From positions 1 to 47,171 of the forward strand of contig CANRFR010000007.1 in NCBI GenBank assembly GCA_947629945.1: a stretch of DNA of 47,171 bases. Direction: 5' to 3'. Under the pieces are notes generated by a model that was not told the origin of the DNA, did no database searches, and saw only the letters and a list, made by a program, of their open reading frames with translations. The DNA is from an uncultured Clostridia bacterium (GTDB lineage: Bacteria; Bacillota; Clostridia; Oscillospirales; Ruminococcaceae). Positions 24,702-33,283 of the stretch are shown here, in pieces; positions within the stretch are counted from its first letter, which is position 1; each line of letters begins with the position of its first letter. The translations under genes were made by a program, and so were the position numbers.

Positions 24702-25118
24702 TCAGTTGTTGTCCATAACGGCGAGAGCAGTTGTGATTCCCAACACAGCCAAGATTCCCAACGTTATCAGCGGGTCAAAGCCCGTGTACGGCATTTTCGC
24801 TTCTATTAAGACAAAGAGCCGCGCAATTAAACAGAAGCAAAACAATTCGCAGAAAAACAGCGCCCCCGATATGCCGCACGCTATAATACAAAAAACCTTT
24901 TTTATCTTTCCGCGAAGCCATACGGAAACAATCGTGGGCAGAGCCGCCGCGTACGGTCCGAAATATGCCGTTGCCGCAAGGACAGTCCATTGTTCTCTGT
25001 CGTAGCCGATAATGGAAGAATTTGCAAACCAACGCGCGAGTTTTACTCCCGTAAATACTACAACCGCCAAAGTGAACGAGAAATTTATTATATAACGTTT
25101 TCTTGTCATAACCGTCAC
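24702..25118 (-). CDS. Small polytopic membrane protein, unknown function
   Basis: 138 residues with three or four predicted membrane helices (about 10-28, 42-65, 75-105 and 115-135). The GTG at 25118 overlaps the kinase stop codon (GTGA), which suggests coupled translation; an ATG three codons later is the alternative. No family recognised. Last gene of the kinase-containing run. Confidence 0.6.
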   Translation of the reverse strand: MTVMTRKRYIINFSFTLAVVVFTGVKLARWFANSSIIGYDREQWTVLAATAYFGPYAAALPTIVSVWLRGKIKKVFCIIACGISGALFFCELFCFCLIARLFVLIEAKMPYTGFDPLITLGILAVLGITTALAVMDNN

Positions 25119-26386
25119 TCTGTGATATCAAAGCGCTCTTCGTTTATAGTGATGGATGTTCCCGTGAAAATGGGAGCGGCTTTTCCGCTTTCGATTTGCT
25201 TTTCCTCGCCGTTCGGAAGAGTGCAGTTCCAGCTTTCCGAGCCGTGGTTTTTAAGCCCCCACAGCGCGGGATTTTTCTTGTTGCGGACAACTTCCGCTTC
25301 AAGGGAAACGTCCTCGTTAAACAGTTTCGCGCCATCGAACAGCAGAACGCTCGTTTTCGCGCCTTTAAGAGAAAGCGGTTTTGAATAGTGAGTTCCGCAC
25401 GGACAGATAAGCTTTCCCGCGTCGTCAACGGGAACGGCGGGCAGGAAGTTTTGAATACCGCACGGACACGCGGTGATATCGCCGCGCAGACGTTTCAGAA
25501 GATCAAGCCACTGCTTTTCGATAAGCCGTTTTGACGGTTCGTTCAAGCCCGTCGTAAACGAAAACTCAAACGCCTCGCGGATATAGTCGGGCATAATTTT
25601 CCAGAACTTGATGATGTTGTTGTGAACGCCGCGCACGGGTCGGTTGCTGTCGTTGTCGGGGTCGTAGACGAAAATCGGCTCAAAGCCGTAGTGCCGCCGC
25701 TCGGCTTCTTCCGTCAAGCATACGCTTTTAAGCACCTTGCTGCCCTCCAGAGGGTCGCCGCGCAGAAGAAGTCTGAACAGCACCACAGCCAGCGAGTATC
25801 TGTCGGTAAACTTATCGGGAGCCTTTTCGCCGCGGACTATCTCAGGAGCCATATACCCGGGCTTTCCCGCTATTCCCAAGTGCTCGCCGTAGGGCGCGAT
25901 GTTGTCGCAGTCGCAGATGAGCACATCGCCGTCGGACGGACGAATGAAAAATCCGCCGTCGTTCATATCCTGATAGCTCTTTCCCGAGTTGTGCAATTCG
26001 CGGAATGCCGCCGTTATCCTGATTGCCGAGTTCACCACCGAGTACAATCCGGACAGCTTAACGCGCGCGTTAAGTATGTCCGAAAACGGCTTATACTCTT
26101 CCGGAATCAAGTCCATCATAAACCCGAAGCCCTCGTCCGTCTGCGCGGTAAGCAGTCGCGGCATTAAAAACGCCGAGTGCGCGTTCTTGTCCTCGCAGAG
26201 CGTCCGCAGATTATCGCGGAAAATCTCGGGTCTTCTCAGTTTATTCTGAAAATACATTTTAAGTGCGTATTCCTTATCCGCATACAGAGCGCGGTAAACG
26301 ACGCCCTGTCCGCCCTGACCGAGCACATCCAGAATTTCCGCTGAACCGCCCAATTCCAGCGGCACTTTATCGCCTATCTTAAGCAA
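25115..26386 (-). CDS. Divergent eukaryotic-like protein kinase with C-terminal zinc-ribbon-like region
   Basis: 423 residues. A kinase domain spans about 15-250: glycine loop GQGGQGVVY, likely ATP lysine K43 in YALKMY, catalytic loop YQD at 138-140 with N142, metal-binding DCD at 159-161 in place of DFG, and APE at 180-182. Y-for-H in the catalytic loop and DCD for DFG mark it as divergent but possibly active. Two CPCG motifs (ACPCG, ICPCG) lie near residue 315-340, followed by an ~80-residue beta-rich tail. TTG at 26386 follows GGGGGTG. Such kinases often occur with TerY-C and phosphatase genes in stress-response clusters; a TerY-C-like gene is directly upstream. Confidence 0.82.
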   Translation of the reverse strand: MLKIGDKVPLELGGSAEILDVLGQGGQGVVYRALYADKEYALKMYFQNKLRRPEIFRDNLRTLCEDKNAHSAFLMPRLLTAQTDEGFGFMMDLIPEEYKPFSDILNARVKLSGLYSVVNSAIRITAAFRELHNSGKSYQDMNDGGFFIRPSDGDVLICDCDNIAPYGEHLGIAGKPGYMAPEIVRGEKAPDKFTDRYSLAVVLFRLLLRGDPLEGSKVLKSVCLTEEAERRHYGFEPIFVYDPDNDSNRPVRGVHNNIIKFWKIMPDYIREAFEFSFTTGLNEPSKRLIEKQWLDLLKRLRGDITACPCGIQNFLPAVPVDDAGKLICPCGTHYSKPLSLKGAKTSVLLFDGAKLFNEDVSLEAEVVRNKKNPALWGLKNHGSESWNCTLPNGEEKQIESGKAAPIFTGTSITINEERFDITE

Positions 26387-26403
26387 AATAACACCCCCAA
26401 TTA

Positions 26404-26543
26404 ATTGACAGTTTACAGTTTACAATTGACAATTTCGGTGCGGCTTCGCCGCAAATTAGATTGTATTTTGTCAATTGTGTTTATGCAGCGTTTCAATCCC
26501 GGTCAATAACTGTACACTGTCAATTGTACATTGTCAACTGTCA
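26404..26543. repeat. TTGACAGTT-type decamer repeat array (copy 3)
   Basis: Fills the gap between the TerY-C-like gene and the kinase. Units such as ATTGACAGTTT, ACAATTGACAATT and ACTGTCAATTG form two inverted arms around GTGCGGCTTCGCCGC. The upstream gene's stop codon (TGA, 26543-26541) lies inside the outermost unit. Confidence 0.8.
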
Positions 26544-26909
26544 GAATCCGCCGCCCGTAATGCCTTCAAAGCTCTCCTCGGCGGATGTTTCGGCGGCATT
26601 GCCGCACCACTCGCAGACGGTCTCGTTTTCGCCGTTCCAGCAAGTGGTCTTGCCGCACTCGCTGCACTGGAAAAAGCCCTTGGCATTGCAGTACGGACAA
26701 CCCGGATAATCGGTAGTGACATAGATGTTGCCCGAAATCTCCGTGTCGCCGAATTTTTCACGTCCCGCCGTTTTCTCGCTCACCTTGAACGCCCACGTCG
26801 CGTACCACTCCTCGTGCTCGGGACTTTCCGCGTTCTCGCGTACCTCGGCGCGTATGCCGAAAAGCTCGTGGCTTTGTTTGCACTTCGTTAAAATTACTGC
26901 TGCTTTCAT
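26541..26909 (-). CDS. TerY-C-like metal-binding protein
   Basis: 122 residues. The N-terminal half is beta-rich with WYATWAFKVSEKTAGREKF. The C-terminal half holds paired cysteines: CPYC, CSEC, C and CEWC, a double zinc-ribbon pattern like the TerY-C domain found in tellurite/Ter-linked phosphorylation systems. ATG at 26909 follows GGAGGAAA. Its stop codon falls within repeat copy 3. The assignment rests on the cysteine pattern and on the adjacent kinase. Confidence 0.7.
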   Translation of the reverse strand: MKAAVILTKCKQSHELFGIRAEVRENAESPEHEEWYATWAFKVSEKTAGREKFGDTEISGNIYVTTDYPGCPYCNAKGFFQCSECGKTTCWNGENETVCEWCGNAAETSAEESFEGITGGGF

Positions 26910-26940
26910 AATGTTTCCTCCATAAAATATAAAAGTTGTA

Positions 26941-27345
26941 TCACTCTATTGCCATTTTATAGTATTCCTCGCCGTCCTCTTCAAACGGAACCGCGTAAAA
27001 CTTTTTTCCGATAAGCGTTCGCAGCTTTCGAATATTTTCAAGCTCGAACGAACCGAATTCTTGATAACAAACGTTTGCGCTTGCGTTGTTTAAATCCTCG
27101 TAAAAATCCGTGACAAATAAATTGAATTCGTCTAAAAGTCCTTCTATCGGCACTTGCGGAAGGTCCTGCGGAGTACCGTCCTCTTCGCCGTAACGCTCGT
27201 TCTCCAATTCAAACGTGAGCGATGTGACATAGATGTTGTTTTTATGTATTCCGTAAGGGTCGGCGGTTTGATATATCCCGTCCTCAATCTTTTTGAATTT
27301 ATCCTCCGAATACTTCTCCGCAGTATAGCCGCGAAAGTTCTTCAT
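26941..27345 (-). CDS. Small acidic protein, unknown function
   Basis: 134 residues, soluble, acidic, with no recognised domain. ATG at 27345 (MKNFRGYTAEKYSED) follows GGGAGGAAA; a 13-codon upstream extension lacks a ribosome site. It ends 31 nt before the TerY-C-like gene and is likely co-transcribed with it and the kinase. Confidence 0.65.
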   Translation of the reverse strand: MKNFRGYTAEKYSEDKFKKIEDGIYQTADPYGIHKNNIYVTSLTFELENERYGEEDGTPQDLPQVPIEGLLDEFNLFVTDFYEDLNNASANVCYQEFGSFELENIRKLRTLIGKKFYAVPFEEDGEEYYKMAIE

Positions 27346-27421
27346 AATGTTTTCCTCCCGATTAGAATTTAAAATTTCATCCAAATTGCTTGGCGTTAGC
27401 TTGGCAATCGCTTTTGTGGGT

Positions 27422-27820
27422 TCAGCCGCTTCGTTTGGACTTTACAAATCGCATAAGCGAGCCGAGCGCTATTCCCGCCGCCGAGCATCCCGTTCCGATA
27501 AGAAGCTGCAAAATGCCGTTCGAGCGCAAAACGCTCCACGTTCCCGACTTGCTCCACTCCGTCGATATTGCCAAACGAAAAACCGCGTAAGGCACCCCGA
27601 AGAAGAGCGTACACAGCCACTTCAGGCGGCTAACGACGTAAAGTCCGATAAACAGCGAAACGACGAATGCCGCTATCGGCAATATTATCACAAGATAATT
27701 TGCGAGAACAACACCCGCCATATTGTTGAGCCTTACCGAAACAATACCCGCGGCAAACAGTACCATGTATATTATAACAAAGCAAGTCGGCGCTTTGTTC
27801 TTCTTTTCGGAAAATTTCAT
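27422..27820 (-). CDS. Small membrane protein, unknown function
   Basis: About 132 residues with four predicted membrane helices (about 10-32, 38-60, 62-78 and 100-120) and basic ends. ATG at 27820 follows GAGGAG; a GTG two codons upstream is too close to the ribosome site. No family recognised. Confidence 0.6.
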   Translation of the reverse strand: MKFSEKKNKAPTCFVIIYMVLFAAGIVSVRLNNMAGVVLANYLVIILPIAAFVVSLFIGLYVVSRLKWLCTLFFGVPYAVFRLAISTEWSKSGTWSVLRSNGILQLLIGTGCSAAGIALGSLMRFVKSKRSG

Positions 27821-27886
27821 ATACACTCCTCACCGGAAGCCGGACAGTTTCTTATTGAAGCGTTTGAACGGCGGCTCATTAAAAGT

Positions 27887-28078
27887 TCAGTGCATTCCGC
27901 ACTCGTCGTAGTCTTTCCACTTTTCGTGATAGCGCATCTCATCGGCGATTTTAAGGCAGATATAAGCCACTGCCGCCGCAACCACGATAACCGCCGCGAT
28001 AATCGGGATCACTATTTGAGCGACGGGTCCCGTCTTTTTTTTGATGTCCTCTTGGATAATGGTGTGGATCTTCTTCAT
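27887..28078 (-). CDS. 63-residue single-span membrane protein
   Basis: A basic cytoplasmic-type start (MKKIHTIIQEDIKKKTG) leads into one hydrophobic helix (about 20-43) and a charged tail ending in CGMH. ATG at 28078 is preceded by a perfect AGGAGG, the main reason to call it a gene. No family recognised. Confidence 0.65.
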   Translation of the reverse strand: MKKIHTIIQEDIKKKTGPVAQIVIPIIAAVIVVAAAVAYICLKIADEMRYHEKWKDYDECGMH

Positions 28079-28145
28079 AATGCTCCTCCTAATAAATATA
28101 TTTTTGTTTGCGTTTCCGCTTGCTGAGCGGCGAACAAGAACGAGG

Positions 28146-28976
28146 TCAGCCGCTTGACAGCTCCGCGTAAATTTCCCGCTTGGGGATACCCGTTGCCTTA
28201 GCCGCTTCGCGGCACGCATCGGAGAGTTTCTCGCCGCCCTCGACCAATTGCCGAGCAAGCTCCGCCGCCTGTTCGAGAGTGAACTCCGCAGACGTTTTCT
28301 CCAATCCGCGCACAACTATAACGTATTCCCCTCGCGGCTCCAGATCGTCGTAGTAGTGCACCAGCTCCGCCAGCGTGCCGCGTATCACTTCCTCGTGAAG
28401 CTTTGTAAGTTCGCGGCAAAGCGCGGCTTCGCGGTCGCCAAGAACCTCATATAAATCGATAAGCGTCTGTTTTATTTTATGCGGAGCTTCGTAAAATACA
28501 AGCGCGTGCGGCAAATTTTTGACTATCTCCAACCGCTCGGCGCGTTCTTTTTTTGGAACGGGCAAAAATCCCTCAAACACCCACCTGTCAACTTCCAGAC
28601 CGCTCACAGCCACTGCCGCGACAGCCGCGCTGCACCCCGGGATTACCTCGACGGGGATACCGCGCTCATAGCACTTGCGGACGAGCACCGCGCCCGGATC
28701 GGATATGCACGGCATACCCGCGTCCGACACCATAGCGACGTTTTTACCGTCCAAAAGCAAGCCGATAATTTGTTCGCTCTTTTCCTGTTCCTTGGGCTTG
28801 TAGCAAGAGATCAGCGGCTTTTTAATCTCAAATCTCGCAAGCAATCCCAGCGTTACGCGCGTGTCCTCTGCCGCGATGAAGTCCGCGCTTCGGAGCGTTT
28901 CAACTCCACGCGGAGAGAGATCGCCAAGGTTGCCTATCGGCGTGCCCACTATTGAAAGTTTTCCAAATTCGCTCAT
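28146..28976 (-). CDS. rsmI: 16S rRNA (cytidine1402-2'-O)-methyltransferase
   Basis: 276-residue tetrapyrrole-methylase-fold enzyme that 2'-O-methylates C1402 of 16S rRNA in the decoding centre. Signature segments: LSIVGTPIGNLGDLSPRG at the start, AAEDTRVT, VSDAGMPCISDPG and FEGFLPVPKKER, then YEAPHKI and LTKLHEEVIRG. ATG at 28976 gives the family-standard N terminus and follows GGGGAA. It lies 14 nt after trmN6, as in the Bacillus yabB-yabC neighbourhood. Confidence 0.95.
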   Translation of the reverse strand: MSEFGKLSIVGTPIGNLGDLSPRGVETLRSADFIAAEDTRVTLGLLARFEIKKPLISCYKPKEQEKSEQIIGLLLDGKNVAMVSDAGMPCISDPGAVLVRKCYERGIPVEVIPGCSAAVAAVAVSGLEVDRWVFEGFLPVPKKERAERLEIVKNLPHALVFYEAPHKIKQTLIDLYEVLGDREAALCRELTKLHEEVIRGTLAELVHYYDDLEPRGEYVIVVRGLEKTSAEFTLEQAAELARQLVEGGEKLSDACREAAKATGIPKREIYAELSSG

Positions 28977-28990
28977 TGCCGATTCCCCGT

Positions 28991-29701
28991 TTATTCGTAA
29001 ATTTTGGAATATTCCTCCGTATATGACTTGTCGTCGTTGCGAAGTATCATAGGCTTTTCGACTATCATTCCGGGCGCCGCGCCCTTCTTCCCGCTGACGA
29101 GAAAGAGCCACGGGCGGTCGTTTATCGAGTTGAACACAAAAGTAATGGATTTCGGTTCTATATTGTGCGAACGCATTGCGTTGATAACGTCGGAAAGCCG
29201 CTCGGGTCGGTGACACATCTTTAGATAGCCGCCGTATTTCAAAAGCTTCGCCGCCGCCGCGCAAACGTCGTCTATGCTGCACATCAATTCATGCCGCGCT
29301 ATAGCCTGCGCTTCGCTCTCCTTTGTAAATCCCGAACCTCCCGTCATATACGGCGGGTTAGCCGTTACGATGTCTACACTTTCATACGCAATAACGTTTT
29401 GCGAAAGGCTGCGTAAGTCCGCCGTTATCGGCTGCACCAAGTTTTGCAGTCCGTTTTCGTCCACGGTTTTTTGAAGCAGCGCCACGGCTTCCTCTTGTAT
29501 ATCCACGGCGTAAATCAGCTGCGGCTTCGCGTTCTTGCAAAATATCAGCGGGATTATTCCGCACCCCGTGCATAGGTCGCACACCACGCTCGTCGAGCGT
29601 ATCCCCGCGTAGTACGCCAGTAAAAACGCGTCGGTGCCGAAACGGTGATCTTCCGATACGTACATTTTGATTTTCCCCAGTTGGAATGCTTCGGTTTCCA
29701 T
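28991..29701 (-). CDS. trmN6: tRNA1(Val) A37 N6-methyltransferase-like protein
   Basis: 236-residue class I SAM-dependent methyltransferase. The SAM-binding motif is VCDLCTGCGIIP at about 40-51, the acidic beta-2 end is AVDIQ, and the catalytic NPPY is at 115-118, typical of N6-adenine methylases. Family members modify A37 of tRNA1(Val) in E. coli; the exact tRNA target in Firmicutes is less certain. Adjacent to rsmI and sharing the promoter at 29757-29785. Confidence 0.88.
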   Translation of the reverse strand: METEAFQLGKIKMYVSEDHRFGTDAFLLAYYAGIRSTSVVCDLCTGCGIIPLIFCKNAKPQLIYAVDIQEEAVALLQKTVDENGLQNLVQPITADLRSLSQNVIAYESVDIVTANPPYMTGGSGFTKESEAQAIARHELMCSIDDVCAAAAKLLKYGGYLKMCHRPERLSDVINAMRSHNIEPKSITFVFNSINDRPWLFLVSGKKGAAPGMIVEKPMILRNDDKSYTEEYSKIYE

Positions 29702-29756
29702 TTTATCTCACTTCCATTTTAATAATTTGTCGCTTTTTGAACTTTGCTTTAAAGCG

Positions 29757-29785
29757 ATTATGTCGAATACATCGTCAAATGTCAA
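29757..29785 (-). promoter_or_regulatory. Promoter for trmN6-rsmI
   Basis: Minus strand TTGACA (29785-29780), 17-nt spacer, CATAAT (29762-29757). Confidence 0.7.
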
Positions 29786-29825
29786 CATTCGGCAGCTATT
29801 GATTAATTTGCTTGCGAAAAGCCTG

Positions 29826-31190
29826 TTATCCTATCAATATCTGACCCTCGGGCACTACGATGTTTTTGCGGCTGTTGCTCTTCATCACGAGCGACATTAC
29901 AATCGACACGGGTCCCACTCTTCCAATGAACATCGTAATGATCAGCAGAATGCGCCCCGCAGTTCCGGCAAGCGCTGTAGCTCCCGCAGAAAGCCCCGCC
30001 GTAGAGAACGCGCTGACCGCGTCAAACAAACATTGCACCGCGCCCGCCTCGGTACCTTCGGGCATTGAGAAGTACAGAAAACCGAAGCAGAGCGCCACCG
30101 CGAACATAGAAAGCACCGAGATAACCAACGTGCGGTAAATAGTGAGCTTATCCAGCTTATGACGGAACAGCTCGACGTCGTTTTTGTTACGCATATACGA
30201 CACCACCGTCACTACCATCACCATAACGGTCGTCACCTTTATGCCGCCGCCCGTAGAGCCGGGAGCCGCGCCCACGAACATCAAAAGTATCGTTCCCATT
30301 TGCGAGAACTCGTTCATTTCGCCCATTCCAAGGTTGTCGAAGCCCGCCGTTCTTGTAGATACCGACGCGAAAAACGAGTTCAGAAGCCGTTCGCCGAACG
30401 GCATATTTTTGAGCGTCGCGGGATTTCCGCTTTCGGATATCATGTAGAATGCCGTTCCTCCGACTATCAGTACAGCCGTCATAAAAAGCACGGTCTTTGT
30501 GTGGAGACTCAGTTTACGGCTTTGTCTGAGATTTAAGAAATTCTCCCAAACGATAAAGCCCAATCCCCCCACTATTATAAGCAGAGCCAGCGTTATCAGA
30601 ATTATCGGGTGGTTCTGCGCCGAAATGACGCTGGAGCCTTCGCCCATCATTCCCAGCAGATCGAAGCCCGCGTTGCAAAACGCCGATATGCTCATAAAAA
30701 CGCTCATCCACACTCCGTATCCGCCAAATCTCGGCACCAGATCTATCGCCATCAGCGCCGCGCCCGAAAGCTCGAAAATAAGCGAGTATTTTATGATCCT
30801 GATGAATATTTTACGTCCGCCCTCAACGCTGCTTTCCGAAAAATCTCCCGCCGCGTTTTTGAGCGTCCTGTAGCCCAGCTTTTTACCCGCGGCTACGTTG
30901 AAGAACGTGATAATGGTAACGAAGCCCAGTCCCCCCACCTGTATCAGAAACGCTATCACTATCTGACCGAAAAGAGACCAGTGCAGATACGTGTCGTAAA
31001 CCGAAAGCCCCGTAACGCAGCTTGCCGACGTCGCTGTGAACAGGCAGTCGAAAATTGTCGTGGCTTGTCTGTCCTTTGCGGATATCGGCAGCCACAGCAG
31101 AAGCGTGCCGACCGATATTATTATTAAAAAGCCGATTACCAGCGTACGCGCCGGGTTGAACCGCTTTGAAGCCTTTTTGAATATAGACAC
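29826..31190 (-). CDS. trkH: TrkH/KtrB-family potassium uptake channel subunit
   Basis: 454 residues with the four-repeat M1-P-M2 plan. Filter-type segments include ATSASCVTGLSVYDT in the first P-loop, ISAFCNAGFDLLG, STRTAGFDNLG and FSTAGLSAG. The protein forms the membrane pore for K+ uptake and is gated by a TrkA/KtrA ring; the visible trkA-like gene is ~30 kb away. Start is GTG at 31190 after GGCGGTGAT. It follows no obvious operon partner. Confidence 0.92.
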   Translation of the reverse strand: MSIFKKASKRFNPARTLVIGFLIIISVGTLLLWLPISAKDRQATTIFDCLFTATSASCVTGLSVYDTYLHWSLFGQIVIAFLIQVGGLGFVTIITFFNVAAGKKLGYRTLKNAAGDFSESSVEGGRKIFIRIIKYSLIFELSGAALMAIDLVPRFGGYGVWMSVFMSISAFCNAGFDLLGMMGEGSSVISAQNHPIILITLALLIIVGGLGFIVWENFLNLRQSRKLSLHTKTVLFMTAVLIVGGTAFYMISESGNPATLKNMPFGERLLNSFFASVSTRTAGFDNLGMGEMNEFSQMGTILLMFVGAAPGSTGGGIKVTTVMVMVVTVVSYMRNKNDVELFRHKLDKLTIYRTLVISVLSMFAVALCFGFLYFSMPEGTEAGAVQCLFDAVSAFSTAGLSAGATALAGTAGRILLIITMFIGRVGPVSIVMSLVMKSNSRKNIVVPEGQILIG

Positions 31191-31393
31191 TGTATCACCG
31201 CCTTAAATATGAATGATAATGTATAATTGAAACGAAAATTATCGAGTTTGCTTCGCGCGTATTTACGGCGGTCGGCATAATTAAAGGAACACTAAAAAAA
31301 TCGCCGCATAATCTTGGAAAAAAGTTGCTTGAAAATTATGCAAGCATTTCGTTTATTGTAAAAGTACACGAATCGCGCAGCGGTTTTTCAAGC
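31191..31393. other. Intergenic gap, no clear feature
   Basis: AT-rich. It must hold the trkH promoter, but I could not identify a clean -35/-10 pair. A small GCTTG/CAAGC hairpin near 31325-31345 is the only structure seen. Confidence 0.4.
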
Positions 31394-33274
31394 TCAAATA
31401 CTATCCGAAACAATAGCGGAATCCGCGTTCGAGACTTGAGGTCGTCTGCTCTTTGCCGTTTTGCGGTAGCTTATAAAGTCGCGGGCGTTCTCGCCGTAAG
31501 CGTAAACCGTGAACTCGTCCGTTTTACCCACTATGTCATAGGAACCGCCCTTGAACGGCACCTTAACGCCGTTTTCGGTTATCATAAGGCAAGAACCGGG
31601 GATCTTGCCGCCGCGCTTCAATATGCTGACGTGCGTATCAGGCGCTAAAAACTGCACCGTTGCCGCAAGTTCGTAATCGGTCTCGTAAACGGTTATCGGT
31701 GGAGACTGTACATCGTTATATATCAAAGCTGCCGCTTCCTTATACGGCGCCAGCCGCCGCGAACTGTCTGCGAAAATCTTGGGCAGATATACCGCACACC
31801 CGAAAACCATTGCCGCGGCAACTACGCAAAACACCGTGCCCGTAATGTAGGCGGACCTATGTTTCCGCGTGCAGGAAATAAACACCATCAACAACGCGTA
31901 AATCGTAAATACGAACGACGACATTATTATATAACTCATTCCGGAAGAACCCTCTTCGATACCATCGCCAAACAGTATCTGAAGCGTTCCCAGAAGAGGC
32001 GAGTATTCAAACTGGTTTGAAAGCTGAGCCAGCGGATAACCCGCCACCGCAAAGCAAATACAGGAATAGCCGTATATCAGTGCGCCGATAAGCGCCTTTA
32101 CAAGGTTTATGCCGTATAAAAACACGAACGTCAGCACCAAAAACATCGCGAACGGCGCGATGTTGTCGGTATAACGACCGAACACTGCCGCCTCCGCGGA
32201 ATATTTTCCCGTGCCGAACGCCGAAAACGCGGGTATCATGGATGTGCAGCCAACCGCCAAAAACTGAAACAACGCGAATGCCGTAAGTTTGACGTTGTAT
32301 TTGTGCTTTACCGGTTCGTAGATTTTCGTGCCGTCCTCCAACACCACGGGTCTCGCCTTTATCCCCTCGGCAAGGTGCGACAGCATCATCACCGCGAAAA
32401 TCGCCGCCGCCAGCGCTCCCATTCCGATGGAGGACGTCATAAACGCGTAAATATGCGAAAAAAACACTCCGAAAAAGCGGCTTGCCGCGTTCGCGTTCAC
32501 TTCGACGGCTCCCGCGTTCACGTTCGCCGCACCGTGCAGAGAGTCATATACCGCCAATCTTAAGAAGTGTTCCGCAGTGAATGAGCCGACAAGCGTTATT
32601 CCGAAAATCGGCAGATTAAGCATTTTCTCCTTAAAAACAAAACGAACGATTACTGCCGTTAGAATAAGCGCCGCCACAGGCGAAATAAGCCGTTTGTTCG
32701 CCGCGTATGCCAGCGCACACAAAAAGCCCGTCAATACGGACATCATCGCCCGCGCGCTTTTACCTCGCTTATCCCACGAGCTGAAAACGCACAACACCAG
32801 CAGCCAGCTCAAAAGACAGGTCAGCGATTCGTTCCAGATAAACTTGGAGTTTATCATGTAAGAAATGTACATCCCGCAACACAGCGAGACCAACAGTTTC
32901 CTTCGCACGCTCGTCACGCCGAATTTTCCCGCTAGTCTGTAGACGATTATCGGTATAAAGCCGATGATCAGCGCGTTCACGATAAGCATAGCTCTATACA
33001 AAGCGAAAGGATTTTTGAATATCCAAAACAGCGGCGTGTAAAAAAGCGATTGAATATATCCGCTTTCCGAGCCTGTGTTTTTTAGCAGAGCCGACCAATC
33101 TTTCCCCGCGTAAGCAGCGGCTATTCCCGCAACGTTTATCTCGTCGGGGCAAATGGAGGGCAGCTCGGCGAACACTGCGGGCAAGACGTTCACTACAACC
33201 GAAAGCGCGTACAAAATGAACATAACACCGCGGTCGCCGTAAGCTTCATAAAATTGTTGAAGTCGTTTTTTCAT
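31394..33274 (-). CDS. Large polytopic membrane protein, possibly GT-C glycosyltransferase-like
   Basis: 626 residues with about 12-13 membrane helices and a ~110-residue extracytoplasmic C-terminal domain. An acidic pair in the first outer loop (CPDEINVAG, D44/E45) and the long multi-span layout recall lipid-linked-sugar GT-C transferases of the PMT/ArnT type, but no decisive motif is visible, so the assignment is tentative. Start ATG at 33274, 9 nt after the RING/DUF2628 gene, so the two form an operon. Confidence 0.6.
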   Translation of the reverse strand: MKKRLQQFYEAYGDRGVMFILYALSVVVNVLPAVFAELPSICPDEINVAGIAAAYAGKDWSALLKNTGSESGYIQSLFYTPLFWIFKNPFALYRAMLIVNALIIGFIPIIVYRLAGKFGVTSVRRKLLVSLCCGMYISYMINSKFIWNESLTCLLSWLLVLCVFSSWDKRGKSARAMMSVLTGFLCALAYAANKRLISPVAALILTAVIVRFVFKEKMLNLPIFGITLVGSFTAEHFLRLAVYDSLHGAANVNAGAVEVNANAASRFFGVFFSHIYAFMTSSIGMGALAAAIFAVMMLSHLAEGIKARPVVLEDGTKIYEPVKHKYNVKLTAFALFQFLAVGCTSMIPAFSAFGTGKYSAEAAVFGRYTDNIAPFAMFLVLTFVFLYGINLVKALIGALIYGYSCICFAVAGYPLAQLSNQFEYSPLLGTLQILFGDGIEEGSSGMSYIIMSSFVFTIYALLMVFISCTRKHRSAYITGTVFCVVAAAMVFGCAVYLPKIFADSSRRLAPYKEAAALIYNDVQSPPITVYETDYELAATVQFLAPDTHVSILKRGGKIPGSCLMITENGVKVPFKGGSYDIVGKTDEFTVYAYGENARDFISYRKTAKSRRPQVSNADSAIVSDSI

Positions 33275-33283
33275 CAGCAGTCC

